Shown here piece after piece: positions 47,201 through 58,384 of a stretch of 64,000 bases of DNA. Positions within the stretch are counted from its first letter, which is position 1; every line of letters begins with the position of its first letter. The position numbers and the translations under genes are program-made. The notes under the pieces are model-generated. The model worked only from the letters and a program-made list of their open reading frames with translations, was not told the DNA's origin and made no database searches. The DNA is taken from contig OX352763.1 in the NCBI GenBank assembly GCA_947095585.1, forward strand, positions 69,205,024-69,269,023, given 5' to 3'. This stretch comes from Nephrocerus scutellatus (lineage: Eukaryota; Arthropoda; Insecta; Diptera; Pipunculidae).

Positions 47201-47548
47201 TTTTCTGGCCTAACCGTATCTCTAACGAACATCTTGACCAGAGAACGGGTCAGGAACCAATAGGCACAACCATCCAACGACGGAAGTGGCAGTGGATTGG
47301 TCATACACTCCGAAAAGGCGACAGTTCCATAGCAAACTACGCAATGCAATGGAACCCGTTATCTCAGGATGGTAGAAGAACGGGTCGTCCGAGAAATACA
47401 TGGCGCAGAACAGAACAGAGAAGGAGTCACTGTAATTGGGGAATAGTTGGAGAGAGCTGAAGCTCATTGCCAGGAACCGCACGCGATGGCGCGTAGGCGT
47501 AGTAGAGGCCCTAGGACCCATAAGGGGATACAGGACATAAAGAAGAAG
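44267..47548 (+). mobile_element. Nearly intact single-ORF LINE (RTE-like), ~3.28 kb
   Basis: Bounded by the 13-bp duplication aggtcattgggcc on both sides and ending in a short (AAG)n tail (acataaagaagaag) instead of poly-A. The 5' region of 185 bp precedes the only ORF. It is inserted into a family X repeat in the OSBP intron, on the same strand as OSBP. A direct target duplication around the whole element indicates full length and recent insertion compared with every other element here. Confidence 0.9.
44452..47460 (+). CDS. LINE endonuclease-reverse transcriptase, 1002 codons
   Basis: The APE-type endonuclease occupies about residues 40-300: IGFWNVRTLL, GVSEVRW, VMGDLNAKVG near residue 185, and an RDHHLMVA end motif near 285. 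The linker is basic and helical (residues 330-480). Reverse transcriptase spans about 520-830, with GLDGIPAELL, WRGICVLPAVAK, AGFRTGSS, FIDFEKAFDSV, RQGCILSP and YADD at 766-769, followed by the thumb. The C-terminal region has RKWQWIGHTLRKG and GRPRNTWRR. There is no ORF1, which fits RTE-type elements. The protein would nick DNA and copy its own RNA at the nick. One lesion is visible: a frameshift between about 47410 and 47455 ends the ORF at 47460, while about 28 further C-terminal codons continue in another frame to 47537. Confidence 0.9.
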   Translation: MVTWASTLRYRKIPATETDTTPRISNDRIMTTFGYCTQTKIGFWNVRTLLDSGSEGPHNARFLQLEREFLRYNLDILGVSEVRWFDAGEYQSPTCNTVLLYSGKPSGSTRESGVGLLLTPTARRGLISWHPHSDRIISARFRTRVRRVTIIQCYAPTNPSTEDEKDNFYNQLNAVFNATPNGDIVIVMGDLNAKVGNDNEGLKHVIGKHGLGERNDNGERFVDFCNTNNLVIGGTMFEHKTCHKVSWVSTDRQSSSNQIDHVAISRRFRSCLLDVRNRRGADMGMVRDHHLMVATVQLRTASVHRIRNIIRMPRYNIDRLKIPSVRQQLRDHLSQGVEAISSSLPTTIQEHWKAVKNVFTSGAESIVGRSQARHSTWLTEDTWRRIEERKLLKARIVDIPAVARSELESMYRRKMREVQRSVRRDKRNYINNLASEAEEAASRCDSRTVYRITKELTGGHRSSQHPVKGLDGTVLVSDEDQLKRWKEHFSTVLNRVFANDMYLNQAEMPEVTISRIRTSTPSKDEIATAINALKNNKSVGLDGIPAELLRAAPTTSAELLYPLVMRAWEVESFPEEWKKGMIVKLPKKGSLMECENWRGICVLPAVAKVIAKVVLERIKEHLEDTLDAEQAGFRTGSSCVDHINTLRIIIEQCVEFRSPLHLLFIDFEKAFDSVNRQFIWLALRRRGIPDKLIAIIKATYDGSKCHVLHRGKLSEEFEILSGVRQGCILSPILFLLVISDVLRAALSTGNGGIRWTLTSQLKHLDYADDVCLLSHRIMELHQMTTNVEREANVAGLKINTDKTKIINLGTNSVTHVNIAGQPVERVESFQYLGSIVSTEGGTEQDIANRIGKAKSVFGMMSMIWRSNAISLNTKLRLFRSNVESVLLYGCSTWKVTATITKRLQTFVNRCLRNIIRVFWPNRISNEHLDQRTGQEPIGTTIQRRKWQWIGHTLRKGDSSIANYAMQWNPLSQDGRRTGRPRNTWRRTEQRRSHCNWGIVGES

Positions 47549-47561
47549 AGGTCATTGGGCC
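47549..47561 (+). repeat. 13-bp target-site duplication, right copy
   Basis: Identical to 44254-44266 and directly after the (AAG)n tail. Confidence 0.88.
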
Positions 47562-47835
47562 CCAAAATTGTTTTTAAAAAAATTAACCCGATTTTTTTTA
47601 AATTTTATATACGTGTGTATCTCCGATGGGCAACACTTTTTGCAAAAAACAACCTGATTTTTTTAAAATTTTGTATCCGATGAACAAAATTTTTTGTAAA
47701 GTTTTTGGAGTGTGGCCCTGAAGTCCGAGGGGTGCCCATACAAATTTTTAAAAAATTAGCTCGATTATCTTCAAATTTTAACACATACCCATCTCCTATT
47801 AGAGAATTTACATTTATGGGTTGTTTTTTTTATTT
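47562..47835 (+). repeat. TIR repeat family X, right part
   Basis: Continues the copy interrupted at 44266: aattaacccgattttt, gtgtatctccgatgggcaac, the gaggggtgcccatacaaatt block, and the end tctcctattagagaatttac then atgggttgtttttttt. Confidence 0.75.
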
Positions 47836-50530
47836 TTACTTCATGATTAGAAATTCTTGTTGTTGGTAATTCGAGGGTGTTTAATTGAATTAAGTGTGTG
47901 TGTGTCTTAAATGACTGCAGATCATACAAATGCGGAACCACAGAGCCGGGCACTTCATTCCACATAACTTGTGCGGCTAAAGAAGGAATATCTGAATTGG
48001 TTGGTACGTTCGAAGAAATGTCTAATGGTGGACACATGAGCTCGAGTTGATGCACGGATATTTCAGTTGGGTTGGAGGATGGGCGGTTTGCATCTGGATA
48101 TTTATTTTGAACACCGCTTATGGAAAAAGCGATAAAATAGTGACAAGCAGGAAAAATTCCTACAATGTTCAAGCGATTCGATTGTTTCCTTGATATCTAC
48201 GTCACCAATAAGTTTTAAAGATCGGTTCTGAATTCTGTCGTGTAGATGCAATGTGGTCTTGGGAGCACCTGCCCAGACAATACAGTTTTATATAAGTTTA
48301 GGGCGAATATATGCCTTGTAAATAGTAGACAGATCTGAAGGAATGAAGTACATATTGCAACTTTTAAGGAAACCTAAACATTTCGCAGCATTTTTAGCGA
48401 TGGCGTATATGTGGTCCTTCCAACGAAGCTAGTTGTTGACGCACATACCGAGTATTGCGAGTTTTTCAGTTTCTTTGATGCAGGATCCATTCATGGATAA
48501 AGGTTTAAATTAAGCTTAGAGGACAGAAGACAGCATTGGGCTCATGAAGCATTAAATTTTACTCCATTGTGTAGTCTGGTCAGAATTTAACGTACTTTAC
48601 ATACGTTTTTGTTCAAGTTCCACTTTTGATGAAAAGGGGCGTGGAGAGAGCGAAAACTCTTATGAAAAGCTAAGAGTACTGTCGTCAGAGAAAGAATGAA
48701 TTGGATTAGAAGTAGCGGATAGGAGATCATTAATGAAAATGAGAAAGAGTATCGAACACAACACAGAACACCGGCGTTTAAGCGGTGAACACTGGATTTG
48801 AAACTGTCCAATACGGCCTGAATTGAACGGTCAAAAAGGTAGATACTAGTCCAAACAAGCAGGGTCTTATCAAAAGAGCTTGATGCCAGACTCTGTCAAA
48901 TGCCTTGGAAATATCGAGTGCAACAACTTTACTTTCACCAAGTTTGTGAATAGACGGATTCCACTTTTAAGTGAGATACGCCATCAGAGCACCTGTAGAA
49001 CTTTGCCTTTGAAAACTATACTGCCGGTTGCTAAGGATTTCCTGAGATTCAAGGTACGATTGATCAGCGTTTCCATGACTTAAGAAAGTATGGTTGTTAG
49101 CGCAATGGGTCGATATGAGGAAAGAGATGACGGTTCGCCTTTTTTAGGGTTCCTTGGGAAGACTCCAGAAGAATAAGATAAATTAAAAAGCCTGCACAGT
49201 GGCAATGCCAACATTGAAGAACACCTCTTTAAAACTATAGCAGGAATACCATCAGGCCAAGCAGATTTATGAAAGTTGAGATCATTTAATACTCTAGCTA
49301 CTTGACGAGTACGAAAGTAGATCTTTCCCATAGAGATTTATACTCGAGGCGGCGACAACGCGCTATGTGGTAGCGTGGAGCTAAATGCGAAATGTGAAGC
49401 AACCAGATTGGCCTTGTCTATAGAGCTGACAGTTGGAATGTCATTGTGAATGAGCGTTGGAATTGAAGAAGAAGCAGTATTTTTAATTCGTTTTACGAAT
49501 GACCAAAAATGTTTACTTCCTTTGGGACATTAAAGTATTTTTTGTCTCATTTTCTGGTCATAGTCGAATTTGACTCGTCCAAGGTAGGCATTGCAATCAT
49601 TTCTGACTCGTCTAAATTTGGTTCGATTTTCCACAGTGGGTTTTTTTATATAACTCAAAGCATACCTCCCGGTTTCTGGTAGCCTTTTTGCAGCTTAAAT
49701 CATACCAAGCATTTTCCTTCGGTTTGATACACTTTGTCCTCGAAGGGACAAACTGTCTCATACCCAGTGATCGTAGTGATCGTATCAGAAATGGCATCTA
49801 CACAACTATTGGCCTTAAGTGGCCATTTGATACTCCTTAAGGAATTGTTTAGGCCATCCCAGTCGGCTTTCTCATGTAGCCATACTGTTCTTTGAGGAGT
49901 TTTTTATTTAACTGCGTGGTTTGACAACGAGAAATTAGCTGATACCACACAATGGTCAGAAGAGTCTAGAGGAGATGATACTCTGACGGTGTATTTGTAA
50001 GGATGTGAGGTAAGAAATAACTCAAGGGTATTTGTGTTATGACTTACAATGTCTGGAATTCGAGTGGGCTTATTCACAAGCTGAGTAAAATGGTTAAAAT
50101 CATTAAATAACTCAACATCCCTTCCTTGTGGTGTTGTTAAGCCTGAATGGCGAAGCCAATCAGAATTGTGTACACCTAAGCTTCTGTATATGAAGCAGTA
50201 GTGAATACTGTGCTTACGCACTTTGACTTTGAAATTCCGCGTTGGAACAATGGTTGAATTGTGCTTGGGTTTGATAAGCTACATCGTACGTACATAAATG
50301 GCGAGACCGCGGTGGGGAAAAAGTACTGGCACCAAGTTATAACCAAGACCAAGTCCTCGAATGTTGCACACGTCAACCCTCAATTCCCACATTAGACACT
50401 CCGATTTAACCGAAACGAACCGGGACGCGAAAGAACAATGACAGCACCCAAACAAGCCTTTGATAGTGTTATGCCTTTTCAACTGTATGAGTTGAGCAAC
50501 TGTGAAATCAATCACACACTGTCCGCCCCG
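47836..50530 (-). pseudogene. Jockey-like LINE (LINE-D), decayed ORF2
   Basis: Reads from about 50530 leftwards. Endonuclease pieces are at 49904-50515 (GLTTPQGRDVELFNDFNHFT, NTLELFLTSHPYKYTV and SSDHCVVSANFS). The linker is at 49380-49800. The RT start is at 49080-49331 (LNDLNFHKSAWPDGIPAIVL, then LCRLFNLSYSS), with further RT at 48200-49080 in several frames, including an FSDD-like catalytic motif near 48680-48690. The C-terminal end is at 47836-48172 (MWNEVPGSVVPHLYDLQSF). Many stops and frameshifts. It is the same family as the split LINE-A at 27265 and 33634 and shows what LINE-A looked like before it was interrupted. Confidence 0.8.
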
Positions 50531-51252
50531 TTACAGAGCAGTGAACCGAGCGCAATGGTTCACCGAATTGTTACGTATACAAAAACGATTAATCGGCACG
50601 CTCAGCAGCGTCGTCTAAGAAAAGGAAAGGAGAAGGAAAACCGGCACACACGTGCTACGCTATTAAGCTGTGTTAGATCAACCCCGACACGGCACTACAC
50701 TGCAATGCACTGCGTTGGTGATTTTTGATATATTTTTTTTTCTTTTTTTTGTCAGCTGTGTTAGATCAACCCCAACACGGCACTACACTGCAATGGGTGA
50801 TTTTTTATGATATTTTTTTTTCTTTTTTTTGTCACACGACGAGCGCGTTGTTGTCATGAGCGGGTCAGACATAGTTGATATGTTGCCGTTATTTTCGGGT
50901 TTTTTTCCTTTTATTTTCTCCGTTTTCTTTTCCAATGAAAGCACAATTGCGAATGAATACAACTGCTCTCGTCGGATTGCAGTGGACAACTGATGTTGAT
51001 GAGGTATTAGTGTCGTCTTGCCCTACATCCGCCCATGCTGAAGTTCTACCCCCTCGGTGGAATGTGGAATATATAACTTCATACTATCTGCTGCATTGCA
51101 ATGTAAGCGTCGGTCCTTCTAAAGTTGTCTGCTTTTCTAATTCGTGGCGGTCATATCCCTTAATTGCTTTTACTTTATAGGGTCCCTTGTGAGTTTCCCG
51201 GTTTTGTTCTTGAATGGAAAGAATCTGTTTATTGGCGCACGCTGCAATGTAC
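50531..51252. other. LINE-D upstream region with 88-bp duplication
   Basis: An 88-bp direct duplication starts at agctgtgttagatcaacc (50666 and 50754). Each copy ends in a long T/CT run (about 50730-50750 and 50810-50830). No gene is visible in the remainder. A short frame at 50875-51180 has no recognisable motif. Confidence 0.5.
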
Positions 51253-51605
51253 TTTTTTTTTTTTTTTTATATATAGAGACTTATTGCCAAGGGATGACTC
51301 CCTAAATGACTTACGTCACGGCAATAAGTTGGGCTAAGCCCTTTATTAAATTCAAAATAAAATAAAAATCGAAAGAATGTGATTTACAATATATCACATT
51401 CCTCACGTTTGTAGCCGGTTTCAATTTATTTTCTCAGAATTCTCCCTGATTCATTGGAAAAGCAATACGAAAAACGAACACGAATTTAGAACGACGCGAG
51501 TCCAAATACTTTTATCAATGAATCATGGTCAGGGAAAACTACAAAAAACCTTGACCAAGAAAATATTACAAATTATAAAAATAATTTAAAAAATACTGAA
51601 AAACA
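51253..51605 (-). mobile_element. 5'-truncated retroelement 3' end with compound hairpin
   Basis: A T run (51253-51268, poly-A on the minus strand) is followed by atatata and a perfect 10-bp stem, acttattgcc (51279-51288) with ggcaataagt (51320-51329). Its loop holds a second 5-bp stem (aggga/tccct, 51290-51303). No coding frame. Structure rather than sequence resembles the end at 62656. It may be a SINE or the tail of a LINE. Confidence 0.55.
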
Positions 51606-51608
51606 ATT

Positions 51609-54600
51609 TTTTTTTTTTTTTTTTTTTTTTTTTATATATTAAGAAACAACGTAGGAATACTTTAACCATCATCCTTCAAGAACTTGTTAACGGCTAATTT
51701 GAACGCCTGCAGATTATAAGATTCTGGAAACACGTGTTCGACCAATTGATTCCACATCGAAGATACTCTAGGAAAAAAGGAGGATTTAAAGTGTTGGGTT
51801 CTACATGAAAAAAGTTTTAAGGCAAATCTATGTTGATTGCACCTTAAACGAGTGTTTACGTTACTTAGAAAAGGCCCAGGAACTAGAGAACGGGTTTCTA
51901 AAGAACATTTACCGTTGTAAAATTTATAGAAAACAGATAAAGCTCCTACATTTCGTCTGTGCTCCAAAGTATCAAGAGACGAAGTAATGGTTACATCGTT
52001 TATCAAACGGATAACTCTATTCTGAACACCATCAAGATGAACCAAATGCGATCTTGGAGCACCACCCCACACATATGAATTAAATTCTAAAATTGGTCTA
52101 ACATAAGATTTATATAATCTTAACACTTCAGAGGGAGTGAAGTAGAAGTTACAACGTCTTATGAAGCCTAAACATTGGCTAGCTCTTTTTGAAATTTCAT
52201 AAATATGTTCTTTCCAAGAAAGATCACTTGATACTTTTAAACCTAACAACTTAAGTGAATCAGATCTCGCAATAGAGGTACCATTAATAACAGGAGGAAC
52301 ATAATGTTGAGTTGTCTTCTGAGAAAAAAGGCAAGACTGGAATTTATTTGGGTTAAATTCTACTCTGTTAGAAATGCCCCAATCAAGAATGATTTGAATA
52401 TTAGACAGAATAGTCAAATTCATTAATTCACGCGAACCATTCAAGCGAGAATTGCATTCTTTTTGATTGTCAAACTCAATGGAGGCCGATAGTGTTGTAT
52501 CATCAGCAAATGAATGGATATCACAGGTTGTAGAAGACAATAGGTCGTTGATATATATCAAGAAGAGCGTGGGAGACAAGGATGATCCTTGAGGCACGCC
52601 AGCATTGATCCCATGTGAATCTGAAGATATACCATTTAATACAACTTTTATTTTACGGTTCCATAAATAATTCTCAATCCATGTAATGAGAGAGGAGTGT
52701 AAATTCAGCGCACGAATCTTATTAATAAGACAATCATGCCATACTCTATCAAAAGCTTTAGCAATATCTAAGGAAACAACGCTTGATTCATCTAGGTTTT
52801 CAATGCTTCGCTCCAAACAATGAGTCATGCACGTCATTAGTTCGCCTGAAGATTGATTTTTACGAAATCCATACTGAACATCGGATAAAAGAACATTCGA
52901 ATCCATATAGTTCATTAGTCTGAAATTAACGATAGATTCCATTAGTTCGTAGGTGCCGATTTATCACCTTTTTTCGGAACGGGTTGAATATTTGCTATTT
53001 TCCAAAATGATGGAAAAACACCTGTCTTCATTGAGAGATGAAACAATTTGCTAAGCGGTTTTGCCAAAGTATGATGACAACTTTTCAATACTAATGGCGG
53101 AATACCGTCGGGGCCAGTCGCTTTATTGGGGTCAAGTTCTTTCAGAATCTTTGAAACAACCCGTTTCCGAAAATAGATTTTAGACATACCTGGGCCTAGA
53201 TTCGGGAGAATTGGGGGGCTTTGATTAGTTAAAGGAAGAGTAGACGCACCAGCGAAATGAGAAGCTAAGAGATTAGCTTTCTCAATATTAGTTCTATAAT
53301 GAATACCATTATGAAATAAAGAAGGAATAGACGAAGTATTGTCTGCAAAGTTTCTTTTAACCAATGCAGCAAACGACCAAAAGCTTCGACTGTTTGAATC
53401 AGAATCCAATATTTTTCGCATGCTATCTCGAATATTAAGGTCATATATTATTTTGGACCTTTTCAATATAGCGTTTGATCTGTTTCTAGCTATTCGAAAC
53501 TTTACAAGGTTTTCTTCAGAAGTGCAATTAACGTAGTCCAAATGGGCTGCTTTTTTACACGCGACTGCTGACCTGCAATGTTCGTTAAACCATTTATTTT
53601 TATGAGTATTTTTCTTTTTAAATGAAGAAGGAATGCAATTTTCATTCCTAGCAAAATGGTTGACGTGATAAGTTGTGATGCTTCATTAGCATTATTGCTG
53701 GAAATTTAGCATTTTTATAGTGCCAGAGTAGCCTTTTACTTGTAGTCTCTATAAGGGCTGGTGATATTGAAAATTTGGCAACTATCAAAGCATGGTCAGA
53801 AAGACCTAATGGAGCAGATACATCAATTGAATATTTATCAGGCATAGTTGTAAGAAATAAATCTAAAAGGTGAGGTGATTGACCAGTAGTATCGGGATAC
53901 CTAGTTGGCTTATCAACGAGTTGGGTGAAAAGATTAACATTTGAAAATAGTTCTGCGGTTTCACCTGATCGATCTCTACCATTCGAATAGGTCAACCATG
54001 AATCATTGTGGACATTAAAATCACCCAAGACTACCAATTCTGATGTTGGTGATGATTTGTAAATCTTGTCTATTGTGTCTGATAAGTAATTAAACTCAAT
54101 ATTAGTGTCATCAGGTGACAAATTAGGACTACGATAAAGGGAACAAATAAATATCGAATGGTTTGAAATTACAATTTCAATCCATATCGTATTGAACATT
54201 GGATTACTGTTTGGAATATTAAAATTAGGTACACTAAAACTGATGTCTTCTCGTATAAATAAAATAACCCCACGATGAGGAACCAAACAGTCGACACGAG
54301 AATACCCCTGACATTGAAAATCATTTGGGGTACCCATATAAGAGGCCTGCGTTTCACATAAACTTAGAACCGCAGGTTTATTCGCGTCAAGATGTGCTAC
54401 GATCGAATTGAAATTTCTTTTAATGCCGCGAATATTTGTGAAATGAATTTCAAAATAAGAGTTCATTTTACAAATTAAAAATACCGAACCCGTCAAGATG
54501 ATGAAAATATACGTAAAATAAGATAATAATAATATAAAAAATCAAAAAATATTATAAATAACAATAATAAGAAGAATTTCTACGAACCAACCACTCAACA

Positions 54601-54990
54601 GTGAAAACGTTACTTATTCGTTTGTAGTACGAGGCCTAACAAACGAAAAAGGCACGCACAGCTACTGAGACAGAAAGTCAATAAAAATTCTACTTCTGAA
54701 AACTACTCAAATAAAATAAAAACTTGAATAACAATACTTTTTAACGTAACTGCTTTTTTGTGTCTGATTCTTTGGTAACGTTACGATATGATGTCTTTGT
54801 TTTGATGGTATTGCTATCAGCAGTATCCACGCTTGATGAACAATATTGGAAAACACCTGTAACCGCTTTTCGAGTTCAGCAATTTTTGTCGTTTGGATTT
54901 TATTTGACTTCTTTTGTTGATTCAGTGTGATGATCTTGTCGTTTAAATTATCCAACAGCACCAGACTCTGCGATTATTAATTGGCTATTG
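51609..54990 (-). pseudogene. LINE-C copy 1 (Jockey/CR1-group), near full length
   Basis: Poly-A end at 51609-51634. RT and C-terminal domain form one open frame of 426 codons (51662-52942) with YGFRKNQSSGEL, LDIAKAFDRVWHD, AGVPQGSSLSPTLFLIYIND and FADD (52499-52510). The linker and RT start are at 52942-53541 (PNKATGPDGIPPLVL). A small frameshifting deletion separates the two near 52942. The endonuclease is at 53648-54496 (FTNIRGIKRNFNS, VLGDFNVHNDSWL and SDHALIVAKF). A coiled-coil ORF1 remnant lies at 54707-54961. RT catalytic residues are intact, but ORF2 is in three pieces. Its upstream half is repeated in the opposite orientation at 56715-58384. Confidence 0.87.
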
Positions 54991-55261
54991 TTTCCGCTTT
55001 GGTAAATCTACTCCACTTTTGTTGATATTCTTGTTTTTCAAATTACCAATTTGTTCTTTTTAAGATCTTGCTTTCTGTATCGATCTTGACCAATAAATTT
55101 AACACTTTTAGATATGAAAAATTAATCTTAAAATATTTTAACACAACAATAACTACTGTATGGTATTAAACACAATTTGAAATAATGAAAAAAGGTTATT
55201 TTAATTAAAAATAAAAATATTTTCAATTATTTGAAATAAAATTTATTTTAATTTTTTGAAT
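54991..55261. other. AT-rich link, nothing recognised
   Basis: Very AT-rich sequence between LINE-C copy 1 and a family X end. No frame or repeat that I can support. Confidence 0.4.
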
Positions 55262-55366
55262 ATATTTTTTGCTTGCGTTTGACTTGAAAATCAAATCAAC
55301 AGCATTGCACCGCTAACCCACAAACACACGGGCAAGTGAAGTTAATATAGAGAATTTAAAGATAGT
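55262..55366 (-). repeat. Terminal fragment of repeat family X
   Basis: Contains cacacgggcaagtgaagtta then atatagagaatttaaa, the reverse complement of the family X end seen at 43700 and 59270. It abuts the left half of the second Harbinger-like element. Confidence 0.55.
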
Positions 55367-55367
55367 G

Positions 55368-56077
55368 TCCCTGATTCAAATACATCATTATTCAGGGCCC
55401 AATAACTATTCATTAGTACGTTATAAATGAGTTAACTCTATTACAATATTTCCTTGGACATATTTAATAACAACGTTTAAAAATTGGGCGAACACAAGTT
55501 CTGTTTTTGTATTTTATTTGTGTAGATATTGTTAGATAGATTACATCGGTCACTTTCCATTTTTGGCAGGGAGTTAAACTCTTTAATAGCCTATTAGGTA
55601 ATTTTTATAAATAACTAATTTCTTTCCTCTCTAATATTCGCAACTTTTAATCAAAAGTCATACACTTTATAAAGAAAAAAAGTTGAATAAAATTTAAACA
55701 CATATTAGTCCTAAATTAAAGAATACATAATAGCGTACCAAAAAGGTAGGACAGATGTGAAAAAGAAACAAAAACTTTGCAAAAACAACATCTAATGAAA
55801 GGAAAGGAAGAAACTGTGAAAAAAAAATTTAATTTGAAAAAAATTGATTGAAAAATGAGTGAATAATATGAAAACATGGATTAAACCAACGAATATGTCA
55901 ATAAACCGGCCGTCGGAGTGTGGTTTATATGGTTTATCGGCCAATTGGTTTAAAAATTTTGGTTTAAATTTTTTAAACCAAGTGAATAATATGAAATTTC
56001 AGAAAACATTTGTTTTAAATTGATTTAAACCATGGTTTAAAATAAACCAAATTTAATCCGAGTGAATAATATGGCCG
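55368..56077 (-). mobile_element. Harbinger-like element copy 2, left half (inverted)
   Basis: Reverse-complement match to 34921-35635, through gaatcaggga. It ends at 56077 with the terminal repeat gagtgaataatatggccg and TTA (56078-56080). Outside the terminus is a family Y repeat (tagtcgcatcttagtcctac). The other half lies at 58385-59042 with terminus and TAA, flanked by the other side of the same family Y target. Confidence 0.85.
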
Positions 56078-56080
56078 TTA

Positions 56081-56405
56081 TAGTCGCATCTTAGTCCTAC
56101 ATACCGAATTTCATACGAATCGCTTGAGAAATGGCCTGGTCCACAAAATTAAAGACCCTATTGGCCAGATCCCAGAATTTTCTTAGCAACAAGGGTTATA
56201 GTCGCATCTTAATCCTACATACCGAATTTCATAAGAATCTCTTGAGACATGGCTTGGTCCACAAATTTCCAGACCCTATTGGCCAGATCCCAGAATTTCC
56301 ATAGAAACAAGGGTTATAGTCGCATACATACCGAATTCTCAGTCCTAAATACCGAATTTCATACGAATCGCTTGAGAAATGGCTTGGTCCACAAAATTAA
56401 AGACC
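56081..56405 (+). repeat. ~110-bp dispersed tandem repeat (family Y), three copies
   Basis: Repeats of gttatagtcgcatcttagtc, cgaatttcatacgaatcgct, tgagaaatggcttggtccac and cctattggccagatcccaga. The last copy is cut at about 56405 by a T run. Confidence 0.85.
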
Positions 56406-56409
56406 CTAT

Positions 56410-56712
56410 TGGATCTTTTTTTTTTTGCCTTTCATCATCATCATATTTGGCTCTACAACCGGGGTCCGGTCCTGGCCTCCGGCAAAAAGTCCCTCCACCG
56501 GTCCCGATTGCGAGCCGATTTCATCCAGTTTGGCATCCCTAAACTCTGGGCGCCCTGGTCTACGCCATCCTTCCAGCGTAGGCTTGGCCGGCCTCGCTGT
56601 CGTGTTCCATAAGTCCTACCGCAAAGGACTTTCCAAGCAGGATTCTCTTCGCTCATCCGAGCTAGGTGTCTTGCCCACCGGAGCCTTCCGAGCTTAATAT
56701 TCTTCATGATGT
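56410..56712 (-). pseudogene. RTE-like LINE 3' end (C-terminal coding fragment)
   Basis: The open frame 56453-56707 encodes KLGRLRWARHLARMSEENPA, RGRPSLRWKDGVDQGAQSLG and NWMKSARNRDRWRDFLPEA, the C-terminal region of an endonuclease-RT ORF found in many insect RTE-like LINEs. It ends in an (ATG)n tail (atgatgatgatga on the minus strand, 56433-56446). 5'-truncated. A decayed copy of the same family is at 62940-63765. Confidence 0.8.
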
Positions 56713-56714
56713 CG

Positions 56715-58384
56715 ACATCGCGGTAACGTTACCAAAGAATCAGACAAAAAAAAACAGTTACGTTAAAAAGTATTGTTATTCAAGTTTTTATTTTATTTGA
56801 GTAGTTTTTAGAAGTAGAATTTTTATTGACTTTCTGTCTCAGTAGCTGTGCGTGCCTTTTTCGTTTGTTAGGCCTGGTACTATAAACGAATAAGTAACGT
56901 TTTCACTGTTGAGTGGTTGGTTCGTAGAAATTCTTCTTATTATTGTTATTTTTAATATTTTTTTATTTTTTATTTTATTATTTACGTATATTTTCATCAT
57001 CTTGACGGGTTCGGTATTTTTAATTTGTAAAATGAACTCTTATTTTGAAATTCATTTCACAAATATTCGCGGCTTTAAAAGTAATTTCAACTCAATCGTA
57101 GCACATCCTGACGCGAATAAACCTGCGGTTCTAAGTTTATGTGAAACGCAGGCCTCTTATATGGGTACCCAAAATGATTTTCAATGTCCGGGGTATTCTC
57201 GTGTCGACTGTTTGGTTCCTCATCGTGGGGTTATTTTATTTATACGAGAAGACATCAGTTTTAGTGTACCTAATTTTAATATTCCAAACAGTAATCCCAT
57301 GTTCAATACGATATGGATTGAAATTGTAATTTCAAACCATTCGATGTTTATTTGTTCCCTTTATCGTAGTCCTAATTTGTCACCTGATGACACTAATATT
57401 GAGTTTAATTACTTATCAGACACAATAGACAAGATTTACCAATCATCACCAACATCAGAATTGGTAGTCTTGGGTGATTTTAATGTCCACAATGATTCAT
57501 GGTTGACCTATTCGAATGGTAGAGATCGATCAGGTGAAACCGCTGAACTATTTTCAAATGTTAATCTTTTCACCCAACTCGTTGATAAGCCAACTAGGTA
57601 TCCCGATACTACTGGTCAATCACCTCACCTTTTAGATTTATTTCTTACAATTATGCCTGCTAAATATTCAATTGATGTATCTGCTCCATTAGGTCTTTCT
57701 GACCATGCTTTGATAGTAGCCAAATTTTCAATATCACCAGCCCTTATAGAGCCTACAAGTAAAAGGCTACTCTGGCACTATAAAAATACTAACTGGGAGC
57801 TTCTGAACCAATTTTATAGCTCATTTGATTGGTCAACCTGTTTTTCCAGCAATAATGCTGATGAAGCATCACAACTTATCACGTCAACCATTTTGCTAGG
57901 AAAAAAAATTGCATTCCTTCTTCATTAAAAAGAAAAATACTCAGAAAAATAAATGGTTTAACGAACATTGCAGGTCAGCAGTCGCGTGTAAAAAAGCAGC
58001 CCATTTGGACTACGTTAATTGCACTTCTGAAGAAAACCTTGTAAAGTTTCGAATAGCTAGAAACTGATCAAACGCTATATTGAAAAGGTCCAAAATAATA
58101 TATGACCTTAAGATTCGAGATATCATGCGAAAAATTTTGGATTCTGATTCAAACAGTGGAACTTCGTCTATTCCTTCTTTATTTCATAATGGTATTCATT
58201 ATAGAACTAATATTGAGAAAGCAAATCTCTTAGCTTCTCATTTCGCTGGTGCGTCTACTCTTCCTTTAACTAATCAAAGCCCCCCAATTCTCCCGAATCT
58301 AGGCCCAGGTATGTCTAAAATCTATTTTCGGAAACGGGTTGTTTCAAAGATTCTGAAAGAACTTGACCCCAATAAAGCGACTGG
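56715..58384 (+). pseudogene. LINE-C copy 2, inverted relative to copy 1
   Basis: Matches the reverse complement of about 53100-54786. The endonuclease frame starts at 57031 and is open to 57928, with GDFNVHNDSWL and SDHALIVAKF. The first residues of the linker follow in other frames. Relative to copy 1, about 45 bp are missing at 58157 (DSDSNSGTSS). It is cut at 58384 within NKATG by the right half of the Harbinger-like element. RT is absent. Confidence 0.85.
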
